A stretch of 64,000 nucleotides of DNA from Bugulina stolonifera (GCA_935421135.1 OW285193.1:7620496-7684495); one strand, 5' to 3'; counted from the first letter of the stretch, positions 11,822 to 25,692 are shown. Made by a program: numbers and translations. Notes: generated by a model from the letters alone, not told the origin.

Positions 11822-14800
11822 ATGGTTGTCGAACTTTTGCTGTTTGTAATGGGATTTATTATCATATGTCTAAGTATCTTGCTAGTTTTGACTTTGCGAA
11901 ATGGCAGCAAAAGTGGAGAGGGATGTGCTACAGTATTGGTGCTAGGAGACATAGGAAGAAGTCCTAGAATGGTCAATCATGCCATGTCATTTACAAAACG
12001 TGGATATAAAGTACAGCATGTTGGCTATGCAGGCACTACTCCTCACAAATCGTTTACCTCAAACAAGAACATTACCGTGTTTCATGTCATGGACACCCCT
12101 GAGTTTCATAAATGTAAGTATTTTTGTTTTAATATTGTAAAGGACCTGGACTGTCTTTGGAGAAACATTTCACAAATTAGATTTGTTATTAGGTAGCACT
12201 GTAAGGACTAGATGTCCGAAGTGACATTTTCAGTTTTACTCTTTAGTTGAATTTTCCCTTTACTTTACCTTTGAAGAGATATGCTAAACTTTGTACGTTC
12301 TTAATTATCATTGTTGTATGCAGAATGTCTCAGTTACAGGCAGCTGTGTGATTGAAAAGGATATAATTCCAGAAGTGCCAGCTAGTTAGCCTACTATAAA
12401 TATTGTAGGCCTATGTTTCTGTTCTTGTAAAGTTCCTTCTCATCTCAAGAGCAATCATTTGGATTGGCAAATATACAGTGTACCAATTATGAGCCTGCAT
12501 TGGACACCTATTTGTAGTATTTTGGATGCTAAATAATGTAGGACATATTAATAATGAGGTCAACTTTTTGAAGACAGCATTTGTAAACTGGCACCCGATT
12601 GGTCAAATCAAGAAAATGGGCTAAACTTTATGTTTGACCCATAAAAATAACCAAGGCAACATCTTCCTCTTTTCCTTCCTCTTTCTTAGGCAATAAAACT
12701 AATTTGTTCTAAAATTGACTTGATTTGATTGTTCATAGATATGCCAAAGTTGGCTGCATATGGTGTGAAGGTGATTTGGCAGAGTACTTTTCTATTGTGG
12801 ACTCTGTGTCAGACTGAGAAATCGTCACATCTTCTGCTGCAGGTAATTAATCAATGAGAGCTCCTAATTATTATTTAAGGCTATATTTTACCTGTAAGTA
12901 ACATGACTGTTTAGTGTTTGAATACCACTCAGGCACAAATGAAATGTTAGTTTATTTCAATTATGGAATGTTGCAAAATGTTAGAAAAATTGGAAAGGTA
13001 GACATTAGGTTGTCCTTATTATCATCGTCATTTATTTATTCAGATTTACGTACGGCTATGTATCAGAGAGAAATCGTATTTTTGTAATTTTTCAGAATCC
13101 TCCAGCTATACCAACACTCGCTGTCGCATGGCTGTTCTGTCTATTCCGGTGTACTAGACTGTTAATAGATTGGCATAACTATGGCTACAGTATCCTAGCC
13201 TTAGCTACAAGAACCAATCATCCCCTAGTCTCATTTTCCAAGTGGTAGGTGTACTCTCAAGATCTGTTTGCTTTAATATACCAGTTAGCATTTTAGAGAA
13301 ATCTTGTGAAACTTCAAACTGAATATTTTCTTTATATTTTATTTCTGTGCATGAGTTATCCCAGTGTATAAAAGTCCTCATAAACTAAACCCTGTAAGAG
13401 CAACGAGTAAAAGTGCTAATATTTTACGACAAGAGTTTGCAGTCGCTGAGCCTGTGAATCTCTGTTTAGCAGATCAGCAAGCTAACCATTCCGCCCCTCT
13501 GTTCTACTTTCACTTACATGTAGCTGCTGTAATGGAATATATTTATGAGGTAGTGGGACACTTGTGTACTGTTAGAAGTCTCTCTTTTACCTTCCAGGTA
13601 TGAGAAGTGGTTTGGTCAGCTAGCTTTCTGGGGTTTCTGTGTCACTGAGGCTATGAGAGATGACTTGAGTTCTAACTGGAATATCAAGTAAGTCTGTCTA
13701 ACCAATGCCTACAAGTCATTCCAATCTAAATACGAGTATATAGTTTGGAACATTTTTGAATTACCTGATATTTACCATGCTGGATGTGATTTATTGTGGG
13801 CTTTAGTATTCGCTGTAACAAATTCTGCTACTACAATTTGGAAAATTCCAAGATTATTTCATAACTGTTCATGCGAATGGTGGCAGTCAATCGCAAATAG
13901 CAAATTCTTTGTGCAAGCAGAGTAAGTTTGCTTATGTTGTATATGTAGGCTTATTATGTCTGTCGAAAAAACTTTTATTTATATATCATTGTATATTTAT
14001 ACTATTTTGTTAATATATTATTTTATTTATTTTAAAGTCGTACAGATGTGTTATATGACAAAGCTGCTCCAGAGTTTAGGTCTCTAACAGTTGAAGAGAA
14101 ACATGAGCTCTACCTCAAACTATCTGCAGATATCCACCAGTTTAAAGGGGCAGACAGGTTGGCAAATTGTTTATATAACGGACTTTTCTTACTTTACTAT
14201 GAAGTGATTTCCAAGTTGACGAGCTTTCCTCACCTAAAAGGTGCCTCTAATGCTGTTAGTTGGATGTGCAGAAAAAATTTCTTCTGAGGGTATGAACTTG
14301 TAGGCCTATTTAAAGCTGTAGCTGTTACCCGCTGCTGAAGGACTTCCTCTGATAAATTATTTTGAGTTTCTGCAACTATTGACCATTACACGTGTGTTTA
14401 TCTGCATCTCATACTATTTATGTGCTTGTAGTGAGAGTGATAGTGAAAGCACAGCATTCACTGTCTCCACTGATCAAGGGATACAACTCCTACCGGGTAG
14501 GTCAGCCATTCTAGTTAGCAGCACTAGCTGGACTGAGGATGAAGACTTCAATATTCTACTCTCTGCCCTAGAAGGTACTATTCTAGTCTAAAAGCTTATG
14601 TTCTTTTCTCTTTTTGTAGAAGGTGGTATTCTATTGTCTACTGTGTGATGTGGTATATTATTGGCTAAGATCTGTAACATGCATTATAGACTACCCATTA
14701 GGTCAGGACAGTGTTGTTGCCTTAATTTACAAGAAGCTGTCAGGTTATTTTTCAGATTAGTTAAACCGACATATTGCTGATGACAGTTTAAACCTCTGCC

Positions 14801-16654
14801 AACTTGCCAACACACCAAATCATATATCAGATCAGATACTGAAATATAACTCTTGTATTTTGTTTAACTGTTCACATCTGTTGTATATATTCCTAGTGTA
14901 TGATATAAATGCAAAAGATAACAGTGACTTACCCAGCCTGGTCTGTATCATCACTGGTAAGGGGCCGCAAAAGGAGAGATACCTGGATATACTATCTAAG
15001 AAGAATTGGAGCAAAGTGACTGTCATAACTCCATGGCTACAGGCAGAAGACTACCCTAAGCTACTAGGTAGATTGTACTTACACCTTACATTTATATTAA
15101 CCTAGCTACTTTACAATATACGCACATGTATGTGTGCTTCTGTAGGGTACGCAGCAATATAATTATTCATAGCCTACCGTGTAGTGTGCTTGTGTACCTG
15201 CAGCGCACTGTTTTCAACAAAGAGGAAGGGATATTAGGATAGGGGCAGAGCCTATGAGGAGGTTATATATCGTACATTGTGGTGTGGTTGCTATGGGTTA
15301 CACCCTATCGGTTAAAGGGAATTAATTCTCACCAATCAGAGTGGATTAGTCAATGTCATTTCTAGTTTCTAACTGCCATGTGAAAACCAATCTATTGAAC
15401 GATTTGATATATCTAGACTGTTTGCACATCGTTCTTTATTAATACTGTATGCAGCATTGTGTACAAGTCTATGCAAATATCTAGTATAATAAATGCATGC
15501 AGGTCATGAGCTTGGAAATAAATTGAAGTTTAATGTTTTGTTGATACTTTGATAATGAATTGAATAATTGCTGCAATTCACATCTTTATTTTAGCCTCAG
15601 CTGATCTTGGTGTCTGCCTACATTATTCCTCAAGTGGCCTTGACCTACCTATGAAGGTCGTGGACATGTTTGGGACAGGGCTACCAGTCTGTGCTATTGG
15701 CTTCAAATGGTAGGAGACTCTTCCTGAGTATTTAGCTGCGTACTAACTGCACTAGTTTAGGTACTGGCCGTCTGAACAAGACATATTTTAATAAAGAGGA
15801 ATTGACAGTCATATTTTTGTACATCAATGAAATCGGATTTTTTTTTTCTGCTCGTTTATAAAGACCTTTGATTACATAAACTATTCTAACCTACATATAT
15901 TTTGCCGCAATAAGTCAAAGTGAGCTAAATAGGTTGAAATGTGAGTCATAAGAGTTAATGACCTGGGTGTGCACAAAAAAACTGTTTCAGTGATATATGT
16001 AGAGAAAAAAACTGTCAGCTGTGGCATTGTCATGGTGTCATCTTGTATGATTGTTTGAAATAAAAGCCCTTAGTGAGCCTTGGTTTCACACAGGATGCAC
16101 CATTAGTGAAGTTGACCTTTTGATTGAAGCACTTTGTACATTGTATTTGATGACGTTGCATTGATAGCATGTCTATTTGTAGCTTATCGGAGCTGGTAAA
16201 GCATGATGAAAATGGACTCGTGTTTGACAATGAAAAACAGTTGGCCACTCAACTAATGGTTTGTGTTTATTATACATTTAGTTATACTAGTGGACATTGA
16301 CTGCTATACAACGTATGTTTGGTTAATCGTGTCGTTTTATGTCTGTGTGGTTTAGAGTACTGACAGTTTGTTTATTGTGCTCCTATAACTAGTTATATAG
16401 ACTGATCTTTGTAAAATTTCAGTAGATGTCGCCACAATAAAGTAAACCATCTTTTACATAATACATGTACATGTATAATAATGTGCTTGCCTGGTTTGTC
16501 TAGTTGTTTATTTTCCTTGTTACAGGAACTGTTAGAAGGATTTCCAGCTAAACAAGAACGTCTGACCAACTTTAGAGAGAATCTCAAATCATTTCAAGAG
16601 CTAACTTGGGAGCAGCACTGGGAGAATGTGGTACTGCCCATATTGGGTAAATAG
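11822..16654 (+). CDS. ALG1: Chitobiosyldiphosphodolichol beta-mannosyltransferase (ALG1)
   Basis: Adds the first mannose, from GDP-mannose, to GlcNAc2-PP-dolichol on the cytosolic face of the ER in N-glycan precursor assembly. Ten exons: 11822-12113, 12739-12842, 13096-13244, 13598-13687, 14038-14157, 14432-14574, 14897-15067, 15595-15709, 16183-16258, 16526-16654. Phases agree throughout, giving 462 residues against about 464 in the human protein. An N-terminal hydrophobic anchor covers residues 3-25. A GT-B fold follows, with family words [53 protein letters not shown] and, near residues 370-385, [16 protein letters not shown], the donor-binding glutamate/aspartate region of GT33 enzymes. 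The start at 11822 precedes the anchor; an in-frame upstream ATG at 11762 would add about 20 residues and is less likely. The gene appears intact. Confidence 0.96.
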
Positions 16655-19276
16655 TCTCCATGGTCCTAAGTCTAACAATCACTCAACCTCATGCATAGCT
16701 AACAGTGATCTATATATTTATATATACATGTACATGTATGTATGATGTGGCTCATCACTAGCTATCCAGCTTTGTGTTTATAATATTATCATCAGCAAAT
16801 GATAATATTGTATAAATTATTTAAATAGTTCATGAACTGCTTATAGCTTAGTTCAATCGTGGCATTTGATCTTTTATGTACATGTATGTAATGCAGGTAC
16901 TGTTATGATATTACATATAAATGTAGGTAGTTGTGGAACTTTGCTAGCATTCCAGCTAATTGGCATTATAAAAATTATAAAAATATGCTATAAAATGCAA
17001 GCAATAGATCCATTGTTGTTATAATAAGTCCTTAAATCAAATTATATTTTATGACGGACAGTAAATAAAGCTCATGCTTGTTGAATCTAACATCGGTTTG
17101 TTGGTTCTGTAGCGCCTGTATGTAAACAAGTAGTTAACTAACTCCTTCTATATTTTACGTACAATATGCTTGTCCATAGCATACATGATAGTATCCTATC
17201 CTACATTGATATTGATCAGAACTTACCATGCAGTGCCATAGTCGTCCTGTCAGAGTGTGATGGACAAGTAAGTCCATAGTCAAAAGTCTAACACAACACT
17301 ATTATTTTATAAAATAGCAGTAAAATCTTTTTAGTTAGAAATTGTCTTTTCTCCAGTAGGCAAGAGGACAACTCTACATTGTGAAAGGCGTCCGGCGGCC
17401 TTTCATCTTATTATGGAGTTGTTTTCTCTATAAAAAGATAAGAGAAGATAACTTCTAAATTCATTACTCTTGGCAACCACATTCACATTGTGTCTAATGT
17501 GAGTTGTGATTGTTAACACTGATGTAAAAGTTGTGATATTAACCTGATCTACCAAATCAAATTTGCTAAAATTTAATCATACATATTCTGCTGGCAATAC
17601 CATATCATACTGTATTTCTATGAAGGTGTAACAAACCATATTTGGAGCAAAGTCTACTATGGTACGTTGAGGTAATTATTTGTGTGTCATATTTTTTTTC
17701 TGTTTTAAAACATGATATTTGACGTTCTGATAAAAACATGTATGCAAAGTTTTTTGTTAGAAAAAATTTATACACAGGCACTTCACATATTCCATTTGGA
17801 TAGATCATAGAAGGTGATACATCTTTTTATTAAGTGGAACAACTTAGACTGTAGCCTTAGCTCTTTGGCCATAGTACATGTAGCATCAGCATTATATTAT
17901 GTCTACACACTTTAATGTTGATCTCTAGACCTATCTAAACAAGGTCAGCATGTTTAGGTGAACAGCTTCTACTAGTAAACCAATACATGTTGTTGACTAT
18001 CAAAACTAATAATTACAAGTTAAGTATGACAACAACTGTTAGAGATGTAATGGTTCATCTTAGATCTAGTGGTTGAATATTGTCAGAGCTCTTTCACATA
18101 TAGTGCATATTTACTTTGGTATCTATTAGTACGTCGCTCTGGTATCAATGATTGTGTATATCAAGAGCGTTTATAAGGTAAGGTTATTATAATACTACTA
18201 GAAGAAGAAAAGGAGCGATTTTTCCGACAAAACATCACATGTAACGATATCATGCAATTATTCAAAAGCATATCTGATAGTTAACCATGTATAATACATG
18301 TAGTAGTTACATATACATGATTATTACAAACCATATACATGTAGTTGTTGCCACCATTCAGATGTACACTTTGTACTACATGAGAAGTTGCCGCTAACAT
18401 ACAAATGATTATCAAGGGGCGTGACAGAAATGTCTCGGTAAACAATGTGGAATAGGGCTATGTTGTTATCTAAGTTATATTTGTTTTCCACCTCAAGGAC
18501 CAGAGATAACCCCCAGCCCTAGTGTTAATAGACTGGAGAATACAATGATAACATTCCTCTTGCTGACAAGTATATTCAGTAGTTGAGTATGCCAACACAA
18601 GACCTGCTGGCACCTGCTGTCACCTGCTGCTACTTTCATCATCCCTCCTGTCTTGCCTCAGGACCTGCTAGTCATACTCTTAAGGTATGTGGGCTATTCT
18701 AAGCCATTTACCCAATCAATATTGTGAGGTAGAGAGATGTACATGTATATTCCTACACTGTTATATATTTTTTGCATAAAACATTTTAGAAAACGACTCA
18801 AAGTACAGCATCGCATGTTTGTTGCTTTCTTCAACACATTGTTCTTGATCAATAACTTGTTGGAGAGATACATGTGAGTGTATGGACTGTCAAAGGCTCT
18901 GAGTAGTTTATTATAAGTTATAGCTGTCGGTTTAACTTTATTTATTATCCTATTTTATAACTGTTTGAGTTGTGCAATTACTACTGTTTAATTTGTATTG
19001 ATTGAACAAATTCGGCTCCATTGTTGCAATACTATTGTGGTCTAGAAGGATAAATAACTTTTTTCCAAAAGTATACCTGAATGTAAAAAAATTTGAATGA
19101 GGAAAAAATATTTGTGTGAATTTCAAAACTGATATATAATATTGGGCTGCAATACTCAGGTCTATGGCATTATAGTATCAACCACATATGATAGCGACCA
19201 AGTTTATTTGCTCAGTGACAAACTGGTGGTTCAAGAGTATGCACATTACACTTGTTTCTCTGTCACTGTTAATCAG
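16655..19276 (+). other. Unassigned stretch with weak exon-like segments
   Basis: Between ALG1 and the PRR5-like gene several segments carry plausible splice borders but no model I trust. These are 17167-17271 (open from MLVHSIHDSILSYIDIDQN to a CAA|GTAAGT donor), 18131-18178 (ending AAG|GTAAGG), a segment ending at a GTATGT donor near 18,684, and 18791-18873 (KRLKVQHRMFVAFFNTLF..., donor GTGAGT). The last could splice into 19,277 and would then stop five codons later, overlapping the PRR5 start. They may be 5' untranslated exons of the PRR5-like gene, a small separate gene, or chance. I do not recognise a family. Confidence 0.25.
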
Positions 19277-19284
19277 GCTGGAAT

Positions 19285-22200
19285 ATGAATGAGTACGGGG
19301 AGATAACTGTAAGTCGGAACCTAAACTCTCCTGGTAACCTGGATGAAGATGACGTAGTATTTAGTTACCTGAAGGAACCAGATGAGGACGCCAAGTACAA
19401 ATCTAACCTTTCTCGATTGTACAGCAATGAGTTACTCAGTGTGTGAGTAGGAGTGATTATATTATGCATGTATGTATACTTACATTGCTGTATTATAGCA
19501 GGAAGTACGACTACGTGTCTATAAATTTCATGAACTTTTAAGATATATGGCATGTTGGTAACACTAAAGGAGATTTTACATTATTTTGTGTTGAGGTACC
19601 AAAATCTGAGTTGAGCTACGGGGAATTCAATGTAGTACATGAGATATGAATATAACACACATGCATTAATATAGCCAGGGAATATGAAGTGTGAAGTAGT
19701 TCTTGAATTTCAGCTGAGAAATTCGCTGCCAGGTTGTAGTTTGTCAAACATATCTCAATTTCTGCACCTAACAAATATAAGAATCCAGTGCGCTTTGATG
19801 CACTGGAGCACAGGCTAAAGTTGACTATGTAGTCGTTATGTATTGATGGCTCATGCATCCAGTCAAACAGTTAAATTTATTGGCATGGCATCGCATCATT
19901 GCAAAAATTTTTTAGTGATTCTGCAAAATATGGACTTTCAGCTTGATTTCATAGTCGACAAACAAACTCAAAATCTCGTTTTCCGCTATATACACGATGA
20001 TGAACACTTCATTCATGATCATCTCACCAAACTACCCTCTGTTAAATACAGAACTGTTAAATATAGATCTATATAGGGAAGAGATGCTTTCCTCAGAGCC
20101 ATAATACTACGCATAAATAAAATTGTCAAGCACTACTTTTATAACAGTCAACATTTCTTGTGCCAGCTATTGTTTTCCATAGCAGTATTTTGTAAACACT
20201 GAATCTCATGACATTGTGTTAGTGGTCAATAAACCAACCAACCTGCCAACCAACTAACCAAGCCTATTACATTCACTTTCAAGTCTACCAGTGTTGGCTA
20301 CTGGCTTATTACAATTGCATGTATATCTATATAAATGCTCGAACCTTTTACTATAGTAATGTTTATAATCAAAGTGTAATCTGGTTAATAATCAGATATT
20401 GCACATGCATTTCAGAGTACAGAAGGGAATTATTTCTCTCTTCCAGAAGAAACCACCAGATGAAAGTCTCATCAGTTTGAACTCTAAAGTTAAATCTCTC
20501 ATGAAACTGGATATTGGAGACTTTATTGTACCATTTTATGAAGTAAGTATTTACGGAGCTATTAAGGCAACCTGCCCCAAGCCATGAGGATGGGCCCAAA
20601 TCAACTGTTGATGAAATAAGCCACTTTAAGGCAAAACCGCCTAGACCTAGACCTTAGACTGCAATCTAGTTCTACAAATATTTTTTACTTTAAACTTGAA
20701 CTGCTCTAGGGCAGTATTGACACTATTCCACCAGTAAATATTTATGGCAGCTTACTTGCAGCAGTGGCAACTACTTTCGTTTCAAGACTTTACTTACACT
20801 CCACATGTACATACACAACATCAATCTCTACACACTTAGGAAAGAATTCTCCCTAGACTTCACTCACTCTCTACATTCATATGCATGTGTTTCATTGATC
20901 TCTAGGAAAGAATATTAAAGAAAGGCATGTGGATAATAAGAGAAGAGATCAAGGAAGATGAGGGAGAGAATCTGTTAGTGGTTCTAACCGATATATGGAA
21001 TAATTTCTACACGGAGCTACTGCCAGCTCTACAGGTCATATTCTGTGGTGTACCACCGGTAAGTACTACTGCACTCCGCTGTGGTAAGTACTACTGTACT
21101 CAGCTGTGGTAAGTACTACTGCACTCAGCTGTAATAAGTACTACTGCACTCAGCTGTGGTAAGTACTACTGCACTCAGCTGTGGTAAGTACTACTGCACT
21201 CCGCTGTGGTAAGTACTACTGTACTCAGCTGTGGTAAGTACCACTGCACTCCGCTGTGGTAAGTACTACTGCACTCAGCTGAGGTAAGTACTACTGCACT
21301 CAGCTGTGGTAAGTACTACTGCACTCCGCTGTGGTAAGTACTACTGCACTCAGCTGTGGGCAGCGAATGTGCATGTAGATATACAAGCACCAGTCTGGTT
21401 AGGTGACCTTTCCCAGACCGATTATAAACTGTGATCTTTAATTGGTAAACCCTCCTTTTATTTATTCTTCTGGATCAAAAGCAGTAAACCATGAAATCGC
21501 TACTTATTATTGTGAATTGACTCCAGTATTAGTGTTTATAAATTCAAATATCAAAGTACAGAAAACATTACAGCAATAATTTAAAACAAATAAGTAGGAA
21601 CAAAATACTCTGGTCTATACTTCATGTATAATAATATAATATACAGATGTCAGGGAACGAATATTGCGTTTTGTGAAAACCACTACTGTATATACATTGT
21701 CGACTGGAGTTATCTTATCTTATTATTTTGATACTGCTTACATCTACATGTAGAAAACTATCAAAGATATCTACTGCTTATTTTTAGTATAAGAATCTGA
21801 ACATTCAAGAGAGAACATTGATAGCATTTCGAGATGAGATGTTACTCAAGACACATATTAGGGGTAGGTTGGGTCTTGTAGGGTCACCATTTTGCTTTAA
21901 GATAGCCTTAGAACCTCCGACTAATCTTGGAGCAATGGACTACACATACCTCTATCCATGTATTTGTAATGCAGAATAGTGTCATTGTTTCTAAAGCACT
22001 TTAGATATTCCCACATAACCGTAACAACAATAACCATACTCATCATTTGACATGCGCTATCAAACTTGCATATATTATGGCAAAGCGGAGATTACTCTTA
22101 CTTGTATCTTACAGGCAGTATTCTACTCATATCAAGATCTAAACATCGGCAGCAAACAACTAACTATAATAACAACAATGTAATTGATGAGAGAATAACA

Positions 22201-24190
22201 GCAGCAGTTCAGCAGATGTTACTCGTCTTACTGGTGAGTGTGAGACGACTAACTGACTGTCAGGTTCATGCCTCTCTGTCCACATGTGCATATCAGACAT
22301 GTAAGTGAGTGTATCTGGTGGTGTGATTTATGTAGGTCGCTAGGTTACTGACATTGCTTGGTACATAATACTTACGACTGCTTGAGAAAAGGTCACATTT
22401 CATAGATAAAAGAAAATTTTTGAGTTTGTTTTCATATTTGTATTATTTTTCAAATTGTCACATGGTTGATTGATAATACTCGTATATGGTTGATCTTGAA
22501 AATTTTTTGTAATTATTTTGACTGAAGGTATGGGATCACACTCAAACTGCTTGTAAGTTATGCTGCACTCACACCTATTTTGATCTACATGTAGGTTTAG
22601 TTGCTTAGAACTCAGACTATAGATATTCAAATTGCCGGGAATTTTAATCCCACATGTCACATATTTACAGAGCGTATCCACACCGTCCCATAAACAGTAC
22701 TACGAGCTAGAAACACTCGCTGCACAAGTTATCAGCCCGCTGATGACCGCAAGAGGCGTTTATTATGATGGGAAGGTAACTCCCGCACCTCCCATAACTC
22801 AACAGAATTTAAAAAAGTCCAGATCATCAGGTTAGTCTACACATTGTCATTGTTATCACAAAGAAAGTTATCTGCTCTTTATTGTTCTAGCAGAGAGAAG
22901 ACAACTTTTTCTACTTTATGCATTTTTAGTTTACAGTAAAATATTCATCTGATATAGCATACCTGTAGTTACTTTTATAATCTATCTATAACTACTCTTG
23001 AAGTACTATGAATGGTTTGAAAATTGTAAATATTAAGTAAAGTATCAATTATTACAGTTACTGGTGTCTAAAGAGTTTCAATTCTTGGTATTTCAGGTTG
23101 GTCGTCCTAACCTAATCGGTAATTTTTAGTAAAATTGTTGGCAACTCACAGGCCGTTGATTCAACTATCTCTTGGTGTACAGCATAATTCACAGTATTTT
23201 GGCTTTGGTCAAACATTAATATTATACATGTATGACAAGCTGTTGCTTCGGTTGAACGAGCTCCAACTGCCTACCAGAAAAAAGAACTAGTAATAGTAAT
23301 GTTCACTGGACCAGGTGATATACTATACTTCACATTATGAACATATTTCTTCTGGCATGTGGTGGAGTTTCTGGTCTTTCCTTGCCTTCCTGCACTTCTC
23401 TATTCACGGTCTTTGTGCATGACTTTCTGAGTATAGAATTTGGCCTATGTATTAATATAATTATGATGACACTACAGCGACCTGCTACCACTTTACTTTG
23501 TGTGTGGCCTACATAACTTTTATACATGTCAATTGCTGCAGTGTTTACAGGAGGCTAAGGAAGATAGAATTTTCCACTAACTCCGCAATCATTGTATTAC
23601 ATTAGAGCCATATAGGGCATGATACATGGATGGAAATTTAATGTTAATGGTTATAGTCACATGATCATATGTGTAATGTATGTAATATATGTAATATATG
23701 TAATGTATGTAATATATGTAATATATGTGTGTACATGTATGTACATGTATGTACATGTATGTACATACATGTACATGTATGTACATGTATGTACATGTAC
23801 GTACATGTACATGTGCGAACATGTATGTACATGTACATGTGCGTAGATGTACACCTATGTACATGTGCATCTACACACAAATACATGTAAATACATGTAG
23901 GCTATTACTGGACTATTTAGAGCCCATCCTTAAGCCTATATATGTACACATGTAAGTACTTACTGTGCAGAATTACTCCTCGTGTTCTTTCAGGAAATTT
24001 GAAGAGGGGGGAGCTTGCTGACAATACACTGACTTTACCCAGGATGATACCACCTAAACACACACGTCAGCGTAGCCAACCAGCTGTCTTTCTTAGAGAA
24101 CTGTTCAATGTGGGTGGTAGCTATACGTCCGACTCTAAACTGTCTACTAGTAGTCGTGGTAGAACCCAGTCTCAGTCTGATATTCTATAA
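19285..24190 (+). CDS. PRR5: PRR5/Protor-like TORC2 subunit (HbrB domain)
   Basis: Rictor-binding accessory subunit of mTOR complex 2. Seven exons: 19285-19442, 20416-20542, 20906-21058, 21788-21863, 22115-22233, 22671-22830, 23994-24190. Phases agree, giving 329 residues (human PRR5 about 388, PRR5L about 368). Residues 53-240 align with the family core: VVQKGIISLFQKK, LMKLDIGDFIVPFYEERILKKGM, a span ending TELLPALQVIFCGV, NIQERTLIAFRDEMLLK, AAVQQMLLVLL and YYELETLAAQVISPLM correspond in order to PRR5 blocks (for example QAIFYPVQGKE, VQMLLVLQ, VQKVVSPYL). The C-terminal tail is Ser/Arg-rich and ends RTQSQSDIL. The acidic N-terminal exon (DLDEDD-like, no family match) is joined by phase and by the natural SVVQKG junction, so the exact start is less certain. 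Exon 3 ends at a splice donor that is followed by about twelve tandem copies of a donor-like repeat. Confidence 0.88.
21059..21358 (+). repeat. 12 x 25-bp array of donor-like GTAAGTA units in PRR5 intron 3
   Basis: Twelve 25-bp units of the form GTAAGTACTACTGCACTC followed by AGCTGTG or CGCTGTG. The first unit is the genuine 5' splice site of exon 20906-21058 (CCG|GTAAGT). All but one unit keep G|GTAAGTA; the exception, near 21,131, reads AATAAGTA. The intron therefore opens with a series of consensus 5' splice sites 25 nt apart. Confidence 0.93.
23672..23900. repeat. Compound microsatellite in PRR5 intron 6
   Basis: A TGTAATATA run followed by TACATGTATG repeats, which are partly self-complementary. 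All six frames are open by accident (Cys/Tyr/Met/His-rich). It lies 93 bp upstream of the last PRR5 exon. Confidence 0.85.
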
Positions 24191-24789
24191 TACCAACTCA
24201 TAGATGGTATAGGAATACCGTTCACAGAATTGCGAGTCTTTTCAAGGGTGTGGTTAATTGGTTGTTAGTATAGAGTTGTTCTCTCTCTCACACCAACTTA
24301 AGAGTATTAGAGTCACAAGACACATGCATAACATGCGTCCCTAAAAGTATGAAATATCGCTCACTATGTGTATTTAATGAGGTTATGGCAGCTAATTTCT
24401 GTGTGTATTCAATGCAACCTCTATTATTTAGGCTTGTTGCATTTGTGCTGCTATATATTAACCACCGACTCTGCCTGGTGTTATACTTTTCTTTCTCCTG
24501 GATGGCTACTACATAAGTGCCGCTTCACTAGGGAGCAAATTTATGTTTCTATTAAATACAGTCAGACTCACATCTATACATTTAACTGGAGTACTACTGC
24601 TAGACAAGGAGTATATATTCCATCTACCTAAACAAAAGATTACCGGATCTGACAGTCTACCTCCTGCCCCTTAACCGGTCTCTTCTTAATCGCAATTATG
24701 CTGTTTTCAGCTATTGCCCACTTTACAACAGCACTGCTTTCTAGTGTGAGAACAGTAAAGGTCGTTTAAAAAAGTCGTTGTTAGGTGAA
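24191..24789. other. PRR5-like 3' flank
   Basis: Untranslated or intergenic. Contains a degenerate GAGTTGTTCTCTC motif (24,272). No gene seen before the mariner relic. Confidence 0.5.
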
Positions 24790-25470
24790 AATGGCAGAGA
24801 GTCATTAACAAAGATGTGCCATTAAATTTCGTTTCAAACTGCAAAAGACTGCCACACAGAGTTCTGGGTTTGTGAACAATGTTTATGGAGATGATTCACC
24901 AAGTAGAGGAAGAGTTTTTGAGTGGTACAAAAGGTTCAAAGAGGGTAGAGAAGAGGTTGAAGAAGACTCGCGAGCTGGAAGGCCATTTTCTGTTAAAAAT
25001 GACCAACTGGCTCACCAATAGTGGAGCCACAAGGTTAAACAGTTACCCAACATGGTCAAACAGTTGTCCAACAAGGTCAAATAGTTACCCAACAGTCTAT
25101 TTGGAAGTTTTGATGAACCTGAGAAACCAGAGAAGACCAGAGAGATGGAGAAAGCAAGAATTCATCATTCACCATGACAATGCGCCAGCACACACAGCCG
25201 TAAAAGTGACTGAATTTATGGCCAAAATTCCACCTCAAATATGTTCCAACCTTTACTATTCTTCAGATCTGACACCAGATAATGTCTTCTTATTCCCAAA
25301 GTTGAAAAAAATGTTTAAAGGGCAGTCACTTTGACACTCTCGATGCTGTTAAAGGTGCAAAGACCGATGTGCTGAAGGGCACTTCAAAATCTGAGTTTAA
25401 AAGGCACATAGCTTCATGGTAAACCTGTCTCCAGCGGTGTATAGATAGGCAAGGAGACTAGTTTGAAGGT
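24790..25470 (+). pseudogene. Decayed mariner-family transposase
   Basis: The translation shows GDDSPSRGRVFEWYKRFKEG and EEDSRAGRP (N-terminal helix-turn-helix region). Later come HHDNAPAHTA (second catalytic Asp of mariner), SSDLTPDNVFLFPKLKKMFK (third Asp) and HFDTLDAVKGAKTDVL...FKRHIASW (C-terminus). The segment with the first catalytic Asp is replaced by a short tandem of TCAAACAGTT-like units near 25,030-25,100. Frame changes and stops interrupt the rest. It cannot encode an active transposase. The element ends close to GNAT-1; exact termini were not found. Confidence 0.8.
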
Positions 25471-25692
25471 GATGTAGAATGATTTTGTGTCAGTGTCATC
25501 ATGCTCCTCTAATAAAACCAGTCCTGGAATTTACCGATCGCCCCTCGTATTGCACAGAATTTATTAGAAAATGGGAAAAGTGGATTCAACTCTAAAATAA
25601 ATATGCATGCAGGCTGCAACAGACATGTATTACTACTGTTGATTGTTGAGCATGCAACTGATGACATATTTTTTCTGCATTGGTAGTTCATT

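Noticed and set aside
18600..18680. Exon reading MPTQDLLAPAVTCCYF... joined to 18,791
   Set aside because: A phase-0 join is possible but the product is short, shows no family match and competes with a different frame of the same exons; left as unassigned.
19843..20076. 77-codon plus-strand frame
   Set aside because: Lies inside PRR5 intron 1, with no family similarity or splice continuity; ends beside a repeat tail CAATAAACCAACC.
21059..21358. CRISPR-like array
   Set aside because: Units are directly adjacent without spacers, in a eukaryotic intron.
23589..23955. Overlapping frames rich in Cys, His, Met and Tyr on both strands
   Set aside because: Products of the TACATGTA-type microsatellite.
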